Below, piece after piece: positions 7,281-14,618 of a DNA stretch of 64,000 bases. The DNA is from Kribbella pratensis (GTDB taxonomy: Bacteria; Actinomycetota; Actinomycetes; Propionibacteriales; Kribbellaceae): positions 570,191 to 634,190 of the forward strand of contig NZ_SODP01000001.1 in NCBI RefSeq assembly GCF_004365355.1, in the 5' to 3' direction. The notes beneath the pieces are model-generated. The model did no database searches. It was not told where the DNA came from and saw only the letters and a program-made list of their open reading frames with translations. Every line of letters begins with the position of its first letter. Within the stretch, counting starts at the first letter, position 1. Both the position numbers and the translations under genes were made by a program.

Positions 7281-8552
7281 ATGACCACAGCTGGTTCCGC
7301 AGTACCGCACATCGTTCCTGACCGCGTCGCCGTCGTCGGCGCGGGCATGGTCGGCCTGGCCACCGCCTGGTTCCTCCAGGAGGCCGGTGTCGAGGTGACC
7401 GTGCTCGACCGTGAAGGTGTCGCCGCGGGCGCGTCCTGGGGCAACGCAGGCTGGCTGACGCCCGGCCTGGCCACCCCGCTGCCGGAACCGGCGGTCCTCA
7501 AGTACGGCGTCCGTGCGGTGCTGAGCCCCTCCTCACCGGTGTATGTCCCACCGACCGCGAGCCCGCGGCTCCTCAAGTTCCTCACCCGCTTCGCTCGCAA
7601 CAGCACCGCCGGACGCTGGAAGACCGCGATGGAGTCGCTGGTCCCGATCAACAGGCAGGCGCTGGACGCCTTCGACTTCCTGGCCAAGGCCGGCGTCGAG
7701 GCCCAGACGTACGAGGCCAAGTCGTTCCTGGCCGCGTACCGCACCGTCGAGGAGCGCAGCGTGCTGCTCGAGGAGATCGAGCACATCCACGCCGCCGGCC
7801 AGGGCATCGAGTTCGAGGCGATCAGCGGTGACGACGCCCGCGCGATCGAGCCCTCGCTGTCCGACGAGATCGGTGCCGCGATCCGCCTGCACGGACAGCG
7901 GTTCATCAACCCCGGCAAGTACGTGCAGCTGCTCGCGGACTCGGTGATCGCCCGCGGTGGGCAGATCATCAACGGCGTGGTCGTGAAGGACATCGTCGAC
8001 GAGATCCGCGGCGTCCGGCTGATCACGGGCGACGGCGAGACCGACCCGTTCGACGCGGTCGTGATGGCGACCGGTGCGTGGCTGGGTGACCTGGCGCGAC
8101 AGTTCGGCGTTCGCACTGTGGTGCAGGCGGGCCGTGGGTACAGCTTCAGCGTGCCGATGGCGCATGTGCCGGCCGGCCCGGTGTACTTCCCGGCGCAGCG
8201 GATCGCCTGTACGCCGCTGGGCGACCTGCTGCGCGTCGCCGGGATGATGGAGTTCCGCAAGCCCGAGGCGAAGCTCGACCCGCGCCGGATCGACGCGATC
8301 GTCGAGGCCGCCCGGCCGCTGCTGCGGGACGCGGATCTGGACGCCCGGACGTTCGAGTGGGTCGGTCCGCGGCCGTGCACTCCGGATGGCCTGCCGCTGA
8401 TCGGTGCCACCGCCTCGCCGCGGGTCTTCGCAGCCGGCGGGCACGGCATGTGGGGTATCACCCTCGGCCCGATCACCGGCCAGTTGCTGGCCGAGACCAT
8501 CACCACCGGCCGTGCGCCGGAGGAACTGCGGCCGTTCAACCCGCTCCGCTGA
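7281..8552 (+). CDS. FAD-dependent D-amino-acid dehydrogenase (DadA-like)
   Basis: 423-residue DAO-family flavoprotein. The FAD motif GAGMVGLATAWFL lies at about residues 18-30, followed by VTVLDREGVAAGASWGNAG typical of DadA, and the C-terminal GGHGMWGITLGPITG segment that closes over the flavin. Expected to oxidise a D-amino acid or related secondary amine to the 2-oxo acid, feeding electrons to the respiratory chain. ATG start. Divergent PucR-type regulator and two downstream hairpins mark it as a single-gene transcription unit. Substrate is not determinable from sequence; sarcosine or proline-like substrates are possible. Confidence 0.88.
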   Translation: MTTAGSAVPHIVPDRVAVVGAGMVGLATAWFLQEAGVEVTVLDREGVAAGASWGNAGWLTPGLATPLPEPAVLKYGVRAVLSPSSPVYVPPTASPRLLKFLTRFARNSTAGRWKTAMESLVPINRQALDAFDFLAKAGVEAQTYEAKSFLAAYRTVEERSVLLEEIEHIHAAGQGIEFEAISGDDARAIEPSLSDEIGAAIRLHGQRFINPGKYVQLLADSVIARGGQIINGVVVKDIVDEIRGVRLITGDGETDPFDAVVMATGAWLGDLARQFGVRTVVQAGRGYSFSVPMAHVPAGPVYFPAQRIACTPLGDLLRVAGMMEFRKPEAKLDPRRIDAIVEAARPLLRDADLDARTFEWVGPRPCTPDGLPLIGATASPRVFAAGGHGMWGITLGPITGQLLAETITTGRAPEELRPFNPLR

Positions 8553-8558
8553 CGAACC

Positions 8559-8586
8559 GGCGGGACTCCAAGGACGTGGTCCCGCC
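8559..8586 (+). terminator. short hairpin after the DadA-like gene
   Basis: Stem GGCGGGAC/GTCCCGCC with a 12-base loop, seven bases past the stop; no T tract. Confidence 0.5.
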
Positions 8587-8693
8587 ATCCCGCTGACCGT
8601 CTCCTCGAGCAGCTCGTTCGGTGACCCTCCTCGGGCAGCACCTCATCTGCCCGCACGACCTCGGCCACCACGTCGCCGCTCCGGTCAGCCCCG

Positions 8694-8738
8694 AGAGCGG
8701 GCCCTGGCGTCATTCTCCTGCCCAGGGCCCGCTCTTTT
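8694..8738 (+). terminator. rho-independent terminator
   Basis: Perfect 14-bp stem AGAGCGGGCCCTGG with a 14-base loop, followed by TTTTCTGTTTT. This is the most canonical intrinsic terminator in the window, ending the DadA-like transcript. Between the two hairpins the sequence has no convincing gene. Confidence 0.85.
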
Positions 8739-8775
8739 CTGTTTTCTGTCGGTGGGGTGTGCGAGGGTTCCGGCC

Positions 8776-9177
8776 ATGGTGCTCAGGTGGTACACGGTCG
8801 TGATCGACTGCCACGACGTCCGGAAGCAGGCGGCCTGGTGGGCCGAGGCGTTCGGCTGGAAGACGATCATCGAAACCGACGACGAATGCGTGAACGTCCC
8901 CGGCTGGGTCGAGCCGGAGACGGTCCACGGCATGCCGTGGGAGCGGATCGGCCCCGGCATGGTGTTCGTCCCGGTGCCCGAGGGCAAGACGGTGAAGAAC
9001 CGGCTGCATCTGGATTTCGCGCCGCACACGAGCCAGGACCGCGACGCCGAGATCGCCCGCCTGGAGACACTCGGCGCGCGCCGGGTGGACGTCGGCCAAC
9101 CCGAGGGCCCTGGCTGGACCGTCCTCGCCGACCCCGAAGGCAACGAGTTCTGCGTCCTCAGCTCACGCGACTTCTAG
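8776..9177 (+). CDS. VOC (glyoxalase/dioxygenase-fold) family protein
   Basis: 133-residue single VOC module in two beta-alpha-beta-beta-beta halves: YTVVIDCHDVRKQAAWW opens the first, and LHLDFAPH then GWTVLADPEGNEFCVL closes the second with the usual metal-side Glu. Start at ATG eight bases after GAGGG. Stop is directly followed by the acetyltransferase start, so both are co-translated. Function unknown; such proteins include glyoxalases, fosfomycin-type resistance enzymes and binding proteins. Confidence 0.85.
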   Translation: MVLRWYTVVIDCHDVRKQAAWWAEAFGWKTIIETDDECVNVPGWVEPETVHGMPWERIGPGMVFVPVPEGKTVKNRLHLDFAPHTSQDRDAEIARLETLGARRVDVGQPEGPGWTVLADPEGNEFCVLSSRDF

Positions 9178-9612
9178 ATGGCCGCTGATCTGACGATCCA
9201 GGCCGAAGTGCCGCCGTCCCGCATCCCCGCGCTGACAGTCCTGATGCGTACGGCATGGTGGATGTCGGACCGCACTCCTGCCGAGGTCGCACGCCTCGTC
9301 AAGCATTCCGACCTCGTCACCGCGCTAACCCTCGCGGACCGCCTGGTCGGCTTTGCGCGCGTGCTCACCGACTACACGCACATCGCCCTGGTGCTGGACG
9401 TGATCGTCGACGAATCCCGCCGCGGTTCCGGTCTCGGCGCCGCACTGCTGGATGCCGTGGTCAACCACCCCCAGCTCGCCGCGATGCGCAGCCTTGAACT
9501 CGTCTGCCAGCCCGAGCTCATCCCGTTCTATCGACGGTGGGGATTCACGGACCAGGTAGGCAGCTCCACGCTCATGCGTCGTACCACCGATGCCCGCCTG
9601 ACCTCTTGCTGA
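9178..9612 (+). CDS. GNAT family N-acetyltransferase
   Basis: 144 residues. The acetyl-CoA pyrophosphate loop is RRGSGLGAALLD (about residues 80-91), preceded by the VLDVIVDE strand and followed by the LVCQPELIPFYRRWGF motif of the C-terminal half. TAG of the VOC gene abuts its ATG. Substrate unknown. Confidence 0.88.
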   Translation: MAADLTIQAEVPPSRIPALTVLMRTAWWMSDRTPAEVARLVKHSDLVTALTLADRLVGFARVLTDYTHIALVLDVIVDESRRGSGLGAALLDAVVNHPQLAAMRSLELVCQPELIPFYRRWGFTDQVGSSTLMRRTTDARLTSC

Positions 9613-9672
9613 TAGCTGACGACACAGGCACGATCACCAGGACTCGCCAACGACGTACGGAGGCGCTGCCCG

Positions 9673-10554
9673 ATGTCGGACGTGAACCCATCCAGACCGC
9701 CCAGCCACACCGGACCGCCCAACCCCGCGCCGTCCAGCCGCGGCGAGGCGCCGAGCCGCTCTGCGCCATCCGGCTCGCCGGTTCCGCCCGCCCGTGTCGC
9801 GCCGCGCGGACGCCCGGTGGACCCGCCGGCATGGACGGTGAAGGCCAGGCCAGTGGTGGACGTGTCGTCGCGGATCCTCTGCCTGGTGATCGGCGGCGCG
9901 TTGCTCGTCGCCGGGCTCGTCGGACTGTTCACCGGCGTCGGCCAAGGACCGCTCATCACCGTCCTCGCCGCGGGGCTGCTGCTGGTGATCATGCCGTCGA
10001 TCGTCGACCGGATCAGGCGGATGAAGCTCGGCGAGTTCGAAGTACACCTCGTCCGGCAGATCGCAGCGACCGCGCGACGGAGCGCCGACACCCTGCGGGC
10101 GCTGGGCATGGAGAAACAGCTCGACGCCTACGCGACGATCTACACCGAGCTGCGCGGGCCCGAACTGAAGGCTGTCCGCGGCGAGATCCTCGACCGGATT
10201 GTCCAGCGCGTCGCGAATGCTTCCGCTGTGGAGAAGTTCGACAAGGACGAGGTCAGGGACCTGTTCTTCACCGGCTCACCGATCGTCCGCGTCCTCGCGC
10301 TCGGCCTGACCGAGGGCGACCTGTCGCTCCTCGACAGCGAAGTACTGCACGAGGCGATCAGCAGATCGCTCACCGGCAATGAGCAGTACCACGCCTTGAA
10401 GATCGTCCGGAACGGCTGGGGCCGCCTCGGACCTGAGGAACGCACCCGACTGCTGACCGCGATCGAGACCGACCGTCAGATCGGAGCGGGCCCGGACCGG
10501 AAGGCCGTGGCACAACAAATCCGGGAGCTCGCTGGGAGCTCCCGGATCGGTTGA
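9673..10554 (+). CDS. uncharacterised two-helix membrane protein
   Basis: 293 residues, not recognised. Residues 1-55 are Pro/Ser/Arg-rich and probably disordered; two hydrophobic helices follow (about 66-88 and 93-108); the remainder is a soluble, helical, charged domain rich in Arg/Glu. ATG follows GGAGGCGCTGCCCG. A hairpin lies over its last codons. The topology suggests a cytoplasmic helical domain held at the membrane. No enzymatic motif is visible. Confidence 0.75.
   Translation: MSDVNPSRPPSHTGPPNPAPSSRGEAPSRSAPSGSPVPPARVAPRGRPVDPPAWTVKARPVVDVSSRILCLVIGGALLVAGLVGLFTGVGQGPLITVLAAGLLLVIMPSIVDRIRRMKLGEFEVHLVRQIAATARRSADTLRALGMEKQLDAYATIYTELRGPELKAVRGEILDRIVQRVANASAVEKFDKDEVRDLFFTGSPIVRVLALGLTEGDLSLLDSEVLHEAISRSLTGNEQYHALKIVRNGWGRLGPEERTRLLTAIETDRQIGAGPDRKAVAQQIRELAGSSRIG
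10519..10547. terminator. hairpin over the 3' end of the two-helix protein gene
   Basis: 12-bp perfect stem ATCCGGGAGCTC/GAGCTCCCGGAT with a 5-base loop, inside the last coding codons and 26 bases from the convergent thioredoxin stop; probably works for both strands. Confidence 0.65.
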
Positions 10555-10572
10555 ATTATGTGATGCGGCAGA

Positions 10573-10962
10573 TCAGTGCGTGTGCGGCTCGCTGCCGTGC
10601 TCGGCCTCGTGGGCCGCGATCTGCGCCTTGACCTCGTCCATGTCCACCGCGCGCAGCTGACCGATCAGGTCCTCCAGGCTCGCCGCCGGCAGCGCACCGG
10701 CCTGCGAATACAGGACGACGCCGTCACGGACCGCCATCAGCGTGGGGATCGACGAGATCTGGAAGGCCTGCGCCAGCTCGCCCTGAGCCTCGGTGTCGAC
10801 CTTGCCGAACGTGATGTCCGCGTGCTGCTCGGACGACTTCTCATAGACCGGTCCGAACATCTTGCACGGGCCACACCACTCGGCCCAGAAATCCACCAGC
10901 ACGAGACCGTCGCCACCGACCACCTCGTTGAAGTTGTCCTGGGTCAGCTCGACCGTTGCCAC
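10573..10962 (-). CDS. trxA: thioredoxin
   Basis: 129-residue cytoplasmic thioredoxin with the redox site WCGPC at residues 30-34 (AEWCGPCKMFGP), the cis-Pro loop SSIPTLM, and a C-terminal extension of about 20 residues ending EHGSEPHTH beyond the normal 105-110. It reduces protein disulfides using thioredoxin reductase, which is not in the window. ATG preceded by a GGAGG-type sequence (complement of acgacctccg). Confidence 0.93.
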   Translation of the reverse strand: MATVELTQDNFNEVVGGDGLVLVDFWAEWCGPCKMFGPVYEKSSEQHADITFGKVDTEAQGELAQAFQISSIPTLMAVRDGVVLYSQAGALPAASLEDLIGQLRAVDMDEVKAQIAAHEAEHGSEPHTH

Positions 10963-11043
10963 TACGACCTCCGAAAGTAGATGAGTACAGCTTTCTCAAC
11001 ACCGATCGGCCCCCGACTTGTTCCCTGCCCCGGTCCGGGCACG

Positions 11044-11078
11044 CCGGTCACTGCCGTACGCCGTACGACAGTGACCGG
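11044..11078. terminator. hairpin between aldo/keto reductase and thioredoxin genes
   Basis: 10-bp stem CCGGTCACTG/CAGTGACCGG, 15-base loop containing CCGTACG twice. Likely end of the minus-strand aldo/keto reductase transcript. Confidence 0.5.
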
Positions 11079-11113
11079 AATGCGGAGTCTCGTATGTGAC
11101 GTGGGCCACGTCC

Positions 11114-11989
11114 TCAGATGGGGGAGTCTACGAAGGGTGACGCGTAGTCCTGCACCTCGCCGAGAATCGAGGCGGCCGCCTCGGGTGTCAGGTCGGCGCG
11201 CTCGCGCTCTGCAACAATCATTTGTTGCAGCAGCCGGGTTTCACCCGCAGTAGCGAGGCCGGTGATCTCCGGATGACCGTTGAGCAGCCACGCGGTCGCG
11301 GCGGTGATGTAACGCTGCTCGTCGAACGGCCGGTACCACGTGTCGTAGGCCTTCTGCTCGCCGTCCTGCCAGTTGCGGCGGGCGATCATCTTGATCGTCA
11401 TCAGCGCCGCGTCCGACGCCTTCACGGCCTCGACCAGGGCGGCGTAATCAGCGGCGTACTGCGGATCGGTCGAGAGCTTGTAGTTCAACGGGGTGAGCAC
11501 GCTGTCGAAATCGAACCGGCGCAGACCCTCGGTGTGCACCGACGGCGCCTGCTCGGTATGCCCGGTGATGCCGATCGCCCGGACCATGCCTTCGTCCTTG
11601 GCCCGGATCGCCGCTTCCAGCGATCCGCCCTTGCCGGTGACGAGATCGAGGTTCTCGAGGTCGCAGACCGCGTGCATCTGAATCAGATCCACGTGGTCGG
11701 TCTGCAGCCGCTCCAAAGACCGGTTGATCTCGCTCCACGCCTCCTCGGCCGTCCGGCGGCCGGTCTTGGTGGCGAGGAAGATGCGGTCGCGGATCTCCGG
11801 CATCCGCGGCCCGAGCCGGAGCTCGGCGTCGCCGTAGTCGGCGGCCACGTCGAAGTGGTTGATGCCGGCATCCAGTGCTTCCTGGATCGAGGCATCGGCC
11901 CGGTCCTGGTCGACTCCGCCGAGCGACGCGGCGCCGTAGATCAGTACCGAACTCTGGTGTCCGAGTCTGCCTAGTCGGCGAGTTTCCAT
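11114..11989 (-). CDS. aldo/keto reductase
   Basis: 291-residue TIM-barrel oxidoreductase using NADPH. The catalytic tetrad is visible: Asp and Tyr in HFDVAADYGDAE (about 44-56), Lys in FLATKTG, His in LIQMHAV. The ATG carries a purine-rich AGGACCAGG leader. Substrate unknown; the enzyme belongs to the general family that handles aldoses and aldehydes. Monocistronic by its isolated position. Confidence 0.9.
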   Translation of the reverse strand: METRRLGRLGHQSSVLIYGAASLGGVDQDRADASIQEALDAGINHFDVAADYGDAELRLGPRMPEIRDRIFLATKTGRRTAEEAWSEINRSLERLQTDHVDLIQMHAVCDLENLDLVTGKGGSLEAAIRAKDEGMVRAIGITGHTEQAPSVHTEGLRRFDFDSVLTPLNYKLSTDPQYAADYAALVEAVKASDAALMTIKMIARRNWQDGEQKAYDTWYRPFDEQRYITAATAWLLNGHPEITGLATAGETRLLQQMIVAERERADLTPEAAASILGEVQDYASPFVDSPI

Positions 11990-12446
11990 CCTGGTCCTCC
12001 AGGGGGTAGCAGGGTCACTCCGACCCTATGCCCGGATGCGTCTCCGGCACGCGGTTGTCCACAGGCGATTTTGACCCCCTCGCCACGGGAGAGTTTTCCA
12101 CAGGCGAATCGCCGGATCGGTTACTATCTGTGATCAGTTGGTGCATTCTTTACCATGTAGTTGTTCGCACGGATATTCGAAACCTGTCCACGGCCTGTGG
12201 CAGGGTGTGCGCTGCCCAGTCGACCCGACGGTCATGAGAGAGGAGCTATGACGACGGTGCCGAAGGTGTCACTCTTGGCCGGTAAATGTGACGGTAGGGA
12301 TGACACTGCCCGCGACCGGGGTAACAGTATGGCTGCGGGGAGCGATGGACCATCCGGATCCTGGGCTCAGGTCTCCCGGAGGACGGTTGCTTGCCGTATC
12401 CTCCCGGCTACTGTCCGCGTAACTGCTGTCTGAGGGGCGGGTAGGG
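11990..12446. other. 457-bp intergenic region before the secretion locus
   Basis: Holds two DnaA-box-like nonamers, an AT-rich patch at about 12120-12170, an imperfect dyad CCTGTCCAC/GTGGCAGG around 12184-12205, and a 61-codon ORF with GAGAGG upstream (12248-12433) whose third-position GC is too low to look coding. The stretch just before the TcpC-like gene may be a structured leader RNA, but I recognise no riboswitch class. Confidence 0.5.
12055..12107 (+). repeat. two DnaA-box-like sequences in direct orientation
   Basis: TTGTCCACA (12055-12063) equals the actinobacterial DnaA-box consensus and TTTTCCACA (12094-12102) differs by one base. Both continue as TCCACAGGCGA, giving an 11-base direct repeat spaced 39 bp. 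No rep gene is nearby, so DnaA titration or a regulatory role is as likely as an origin. Confidence 0.45.
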
Positions 12447-13718
12447 ATGAGTTGGTGGCGAACTGCATTGAATCTGCCGCCAAAAGGTGAGCATTGGTCG
12501 GACCAGCGCCGGACCAAGAAGCCGGGCAAGGGACGCCCGCAGAGCACCGCGCCGGAGTGGTGGGACCACCCCAGTGGCCCGGTGTCACCGACCCCTCGCC
12601 AGGCGCAGGGCGTAGCGGCGCAGTATTCGGCTCCGCAGCCCCAGGGACCGCCTCCGCCCGGTGGCGTGATGGCGCCACCTCGTCGGCCGGCACCGCGTCC
12701 TTCGGGTCCTGCGGACGTGCCGCATCAGGACCCTGCGCACCGCACCCCCGAACGTTTGAAACAGCGCTCCCCGCACGGCACTCACGGTGCGCATGCTGCG
12801 CCGGGTCCGGCCCGCGAGGTGCTGGAGCCTGGACAGACGCCGTGGTCGACCGAGCCCGAGTCATCGTTCTCCACCTGGGCACGGCGATTCTTCCGCGGCC
12901 TCGTGGTCGTCGTGCTGCTGCTCGCCGCGATCAGTGGCATCCGCTCCTGGATCAGCCCGAACCGGGCACCGCAGACCGTCGTCAGCGGGCAGAGCAGCTT
13001 CCCGGCCGACGACGCGCGCGCAGTCGCGACGCGGTACGCCGTTTCGTACCTGACCTGGGACGAGGACAACCCGGACGCTCGTCCGGCCCAGATCGGTCTC
13101 GACCTCGCGGCCGGACTGGACAGTCGCGCGGGGTGGAACGGTCGCGGCAAACAAACGGCTGACGTGGCGTACCCGGGAGAAGTCACCGCCGACTCCAACG
13201 GCCTGACCGCCGTCGTGGATGTCCGGGTCCGCGTGCATACCTTCGCTCGGCAGGGCCGGGGCTGGAAGGCCGGACCGGTCCTCTGGGAGCGCATCTCGGT
13301 GCCGGTCGTGCGGACCGCGGCCCGAGTCATCGTCAGCGGGCCGCCGACCTTCGTCCCCGACGTCCGGGCTGCGCTGCCCGACAACATGCCGGAGGCAGGC
13401 GTCCCGGACGACGACCTGACCGCGGCGACCCAGAAGGACGCCGAGGCGTTCTTCGGCGCGTATGCCGAGTCCGACAACAAGGTCTCGGCGGTGACCGCGC
13501 CCGGCTCGACCATCCGCAGCCTGAACGGTGCGGTCAGGTTCGGGGAGCTCAAGGATTGGCAGGTCTACACGGGCAACGACGACGAGCGGCGGGCGACCGC
13601 GGCCGTCACCTGGGACGGGGCGGGGGACACCACCCTGGACCAGACGTACACGCTCACGTTGAGGCGTACTGTCGCCACCGACGGAGCACAACGATGGCAA
13701 GTGGCTGCCGTCGGATGA
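12447..13718 (+). CDS. TcpC-like conjugal transfer/secretion protein
   Basis: 423 residues. Residues 1-145 are a cytoplasmic Pro/Gln/Arg-rich tail, one helix follows (FFRGLVVVVLLLAAISGI, about 148-166), and the outer part has two alpha/beta (NTF2-like) halves as in TcpC and VirB8. VirB8-class proteins are bitopic scaffold subunits of type IV channels. ATG after GGGTAGGG. It is the first gene of the secretion-like operon. TcpC assignment rests on topology plus context, without a diagnostic motif. Confidence 0.7.
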   Translation: MSWWRTALNLPPKGEHWSDQRRTKKPGKGRPQSTAPEWWDHPSGPVSPTPRQAQGVAAQYSAPQPQGPPPPGGVMAPPRRPAPRPSGPADVPHQDPAHRTPERLKQRSPHGTHGAHAAPGPAREVLEPGQTPWSTEPESSFSTWARRFFRGLVVVVLLLAAISGIRSWISPNRAPQTVVSGQSSFPADDARAVATRYAVSYLTWDEDNPDARPAQIGLDLAAGLDSRAGWNGRGKQTADVAYPGEVTADSNGLTAVVDVRVRVHTFARQGRGWKAGPVLWERISVPVVRTAARVIVSGPPTFVPDVRAALPDNMPEAGVPDDDLTAATQKDAEAFFGAYAESDNKVSAVTAPGSTIRSLNGAVRFGELKDWQVYTGNDDERRATAAVTWDGAGDTTLDQTYTLTLRRTVATDGAQRWQVAAVG

Positions 13719-13767
13719 ATCCAGCGACTGGCCATCGGATGACCGAGGCAACAAGGGAGACACCGCA

Positions 13768-14055
13768 ATGATGACGCACGAACTGGCTGCGAGCGTGGTT
13801 CAGCTTGCCGTGCCCATGGCCGACCCCAACGTCCCTACGGGCGCGGACTTCAAGGACTGGGTCCTGGTCATCGCGGGGAACATCTTCATCGCGATCCTCG
13901 TGTTGCGTGCCATCGGCCACTACTTCAAGCGCGAGTGGGGCGAGCTGTTCGGCCACATCGCGGCCGGGGTACTGGTCGGCGGGCTCATCTACGCCAACAA
14001 CCAGACGATCAACGTGCTCAAGGGCTTCTGGGGATTGCTGTCCGGAGGTAATTGA
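13768..14055 (+). CDS. small membrane protein, VirB2/TrbC-like position
   Basis: 95 residues with two hydrophobic helices (about 30-48 and 62-78) separated by a charged loop HYFKREWGELFG, a pilin-subunit or channel-like size and topology. Strong AAGGGAGA seven bases before the ATG. Its TGA overlaps the next ATG. No cleavable signal is evident. A VirB2 role is inferred from place in the operon. Confidence 0.7.
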   Translation: MMTHELAASVVQLAVPMADPNVPTGADFKDWVLVIAGNIFIAILVLRAIGHYFKREWGELFGHIAAGVLVGGLIYANNQTINVLKGFWGLLSGGN

Positions 14056-14618
14056 TGCGCGTCGGCCGTACCCTCACTCACCACTTCGAGATCGAGACCC
14101 GGCAGTACGACCTGCTCGGTATCGACCTCGGAGAAGGCGCGCGCCGGCGGATGATCATCTTCGGTGCGGTGATCATCGTGCTCTGGATCGCGTTGCTGTT
14201 CCCGTTCATCGGGGTGCCGAAGAAGCCCACGGTCAGCCTGTACGTCGTTCCGCCGTTCGTGATCACCGCGTTCGGCTGGCGGCCCGGCAAGTTCCACGAA
14301 CGCCGCCGCCGGGTGACCGAGTGGGCGCTGGCCGTGCGGTACGCGTTACGTGCGCATCGCCCGATCATCGGTCTCGGCGCGCGGGCCGCCGACAAGACGG
14401 AGTACCTGCCCTGGCGTGAGCGCGTCGCGACCCGGAAGGTTGCCGACCTCGCGAAGGCCAGAGTGACGCCGGAGTGGGAACGCGAGGTTGTGGTGGAGCT
14501 CGATCCGATGGTCCGCGCGGGTTCGGACATCGTCGTGAGCCAGCGGGCCCGCCTGCTGGGTTCGGATCACGTACAACGGGTGAGTCGCAGGACGTCGTCA
14601 GGGAAGGGCCGCGAATGA
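14055..14618 (+). CDS. PrgI/VirB3-like membrane protein
   Basis: 187 residues with a hydrophobic hairpin of two helices (MIIFGAVIIVLWIALLFPFIG and VSLYVVPPFVITAF, about 34-72) and a basic cytoplasmic C-terminus. VirB3/PrgI proteins have this form and are encoded directly before VirB4, as here. GGAGG lies six bases before the ATG; both ends overlap neighbouring genes (TGATG and ATGA), indicating translational coupling with the ATPase. Confidence 0.75.
   Translation: MRVGRTLTHHFEIETRQYDLLGIDLGEGARRRMIIFGAVIIVLWIALLFPFIGVPKKPTVSLYVVPPFVITAFGWRPGKFHERRRRVTEWALAVRYALRAHRPIIGLGARAADKTEYLPWRERVATRKVADLAKARVTPEWEREVVVELDPMVRAGSDIVVSQRARLLGSDHVQRVSRRTSSGKGRE

Noticed and set aside
8587..8693. remnant coding sequence on the minus strand (acidic stretch)
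   Set aside because: Only about 30 codons without start or ribosome site; lies between two terminator hairpins.
12248..12433. 61-codon ORF before the TcpC-like gene with GAGAGG upstream
   Set aside because: Third-position GC is only about 60 percent, far below real genes here, and the product is unlike any family; kept as possible leader RNA.
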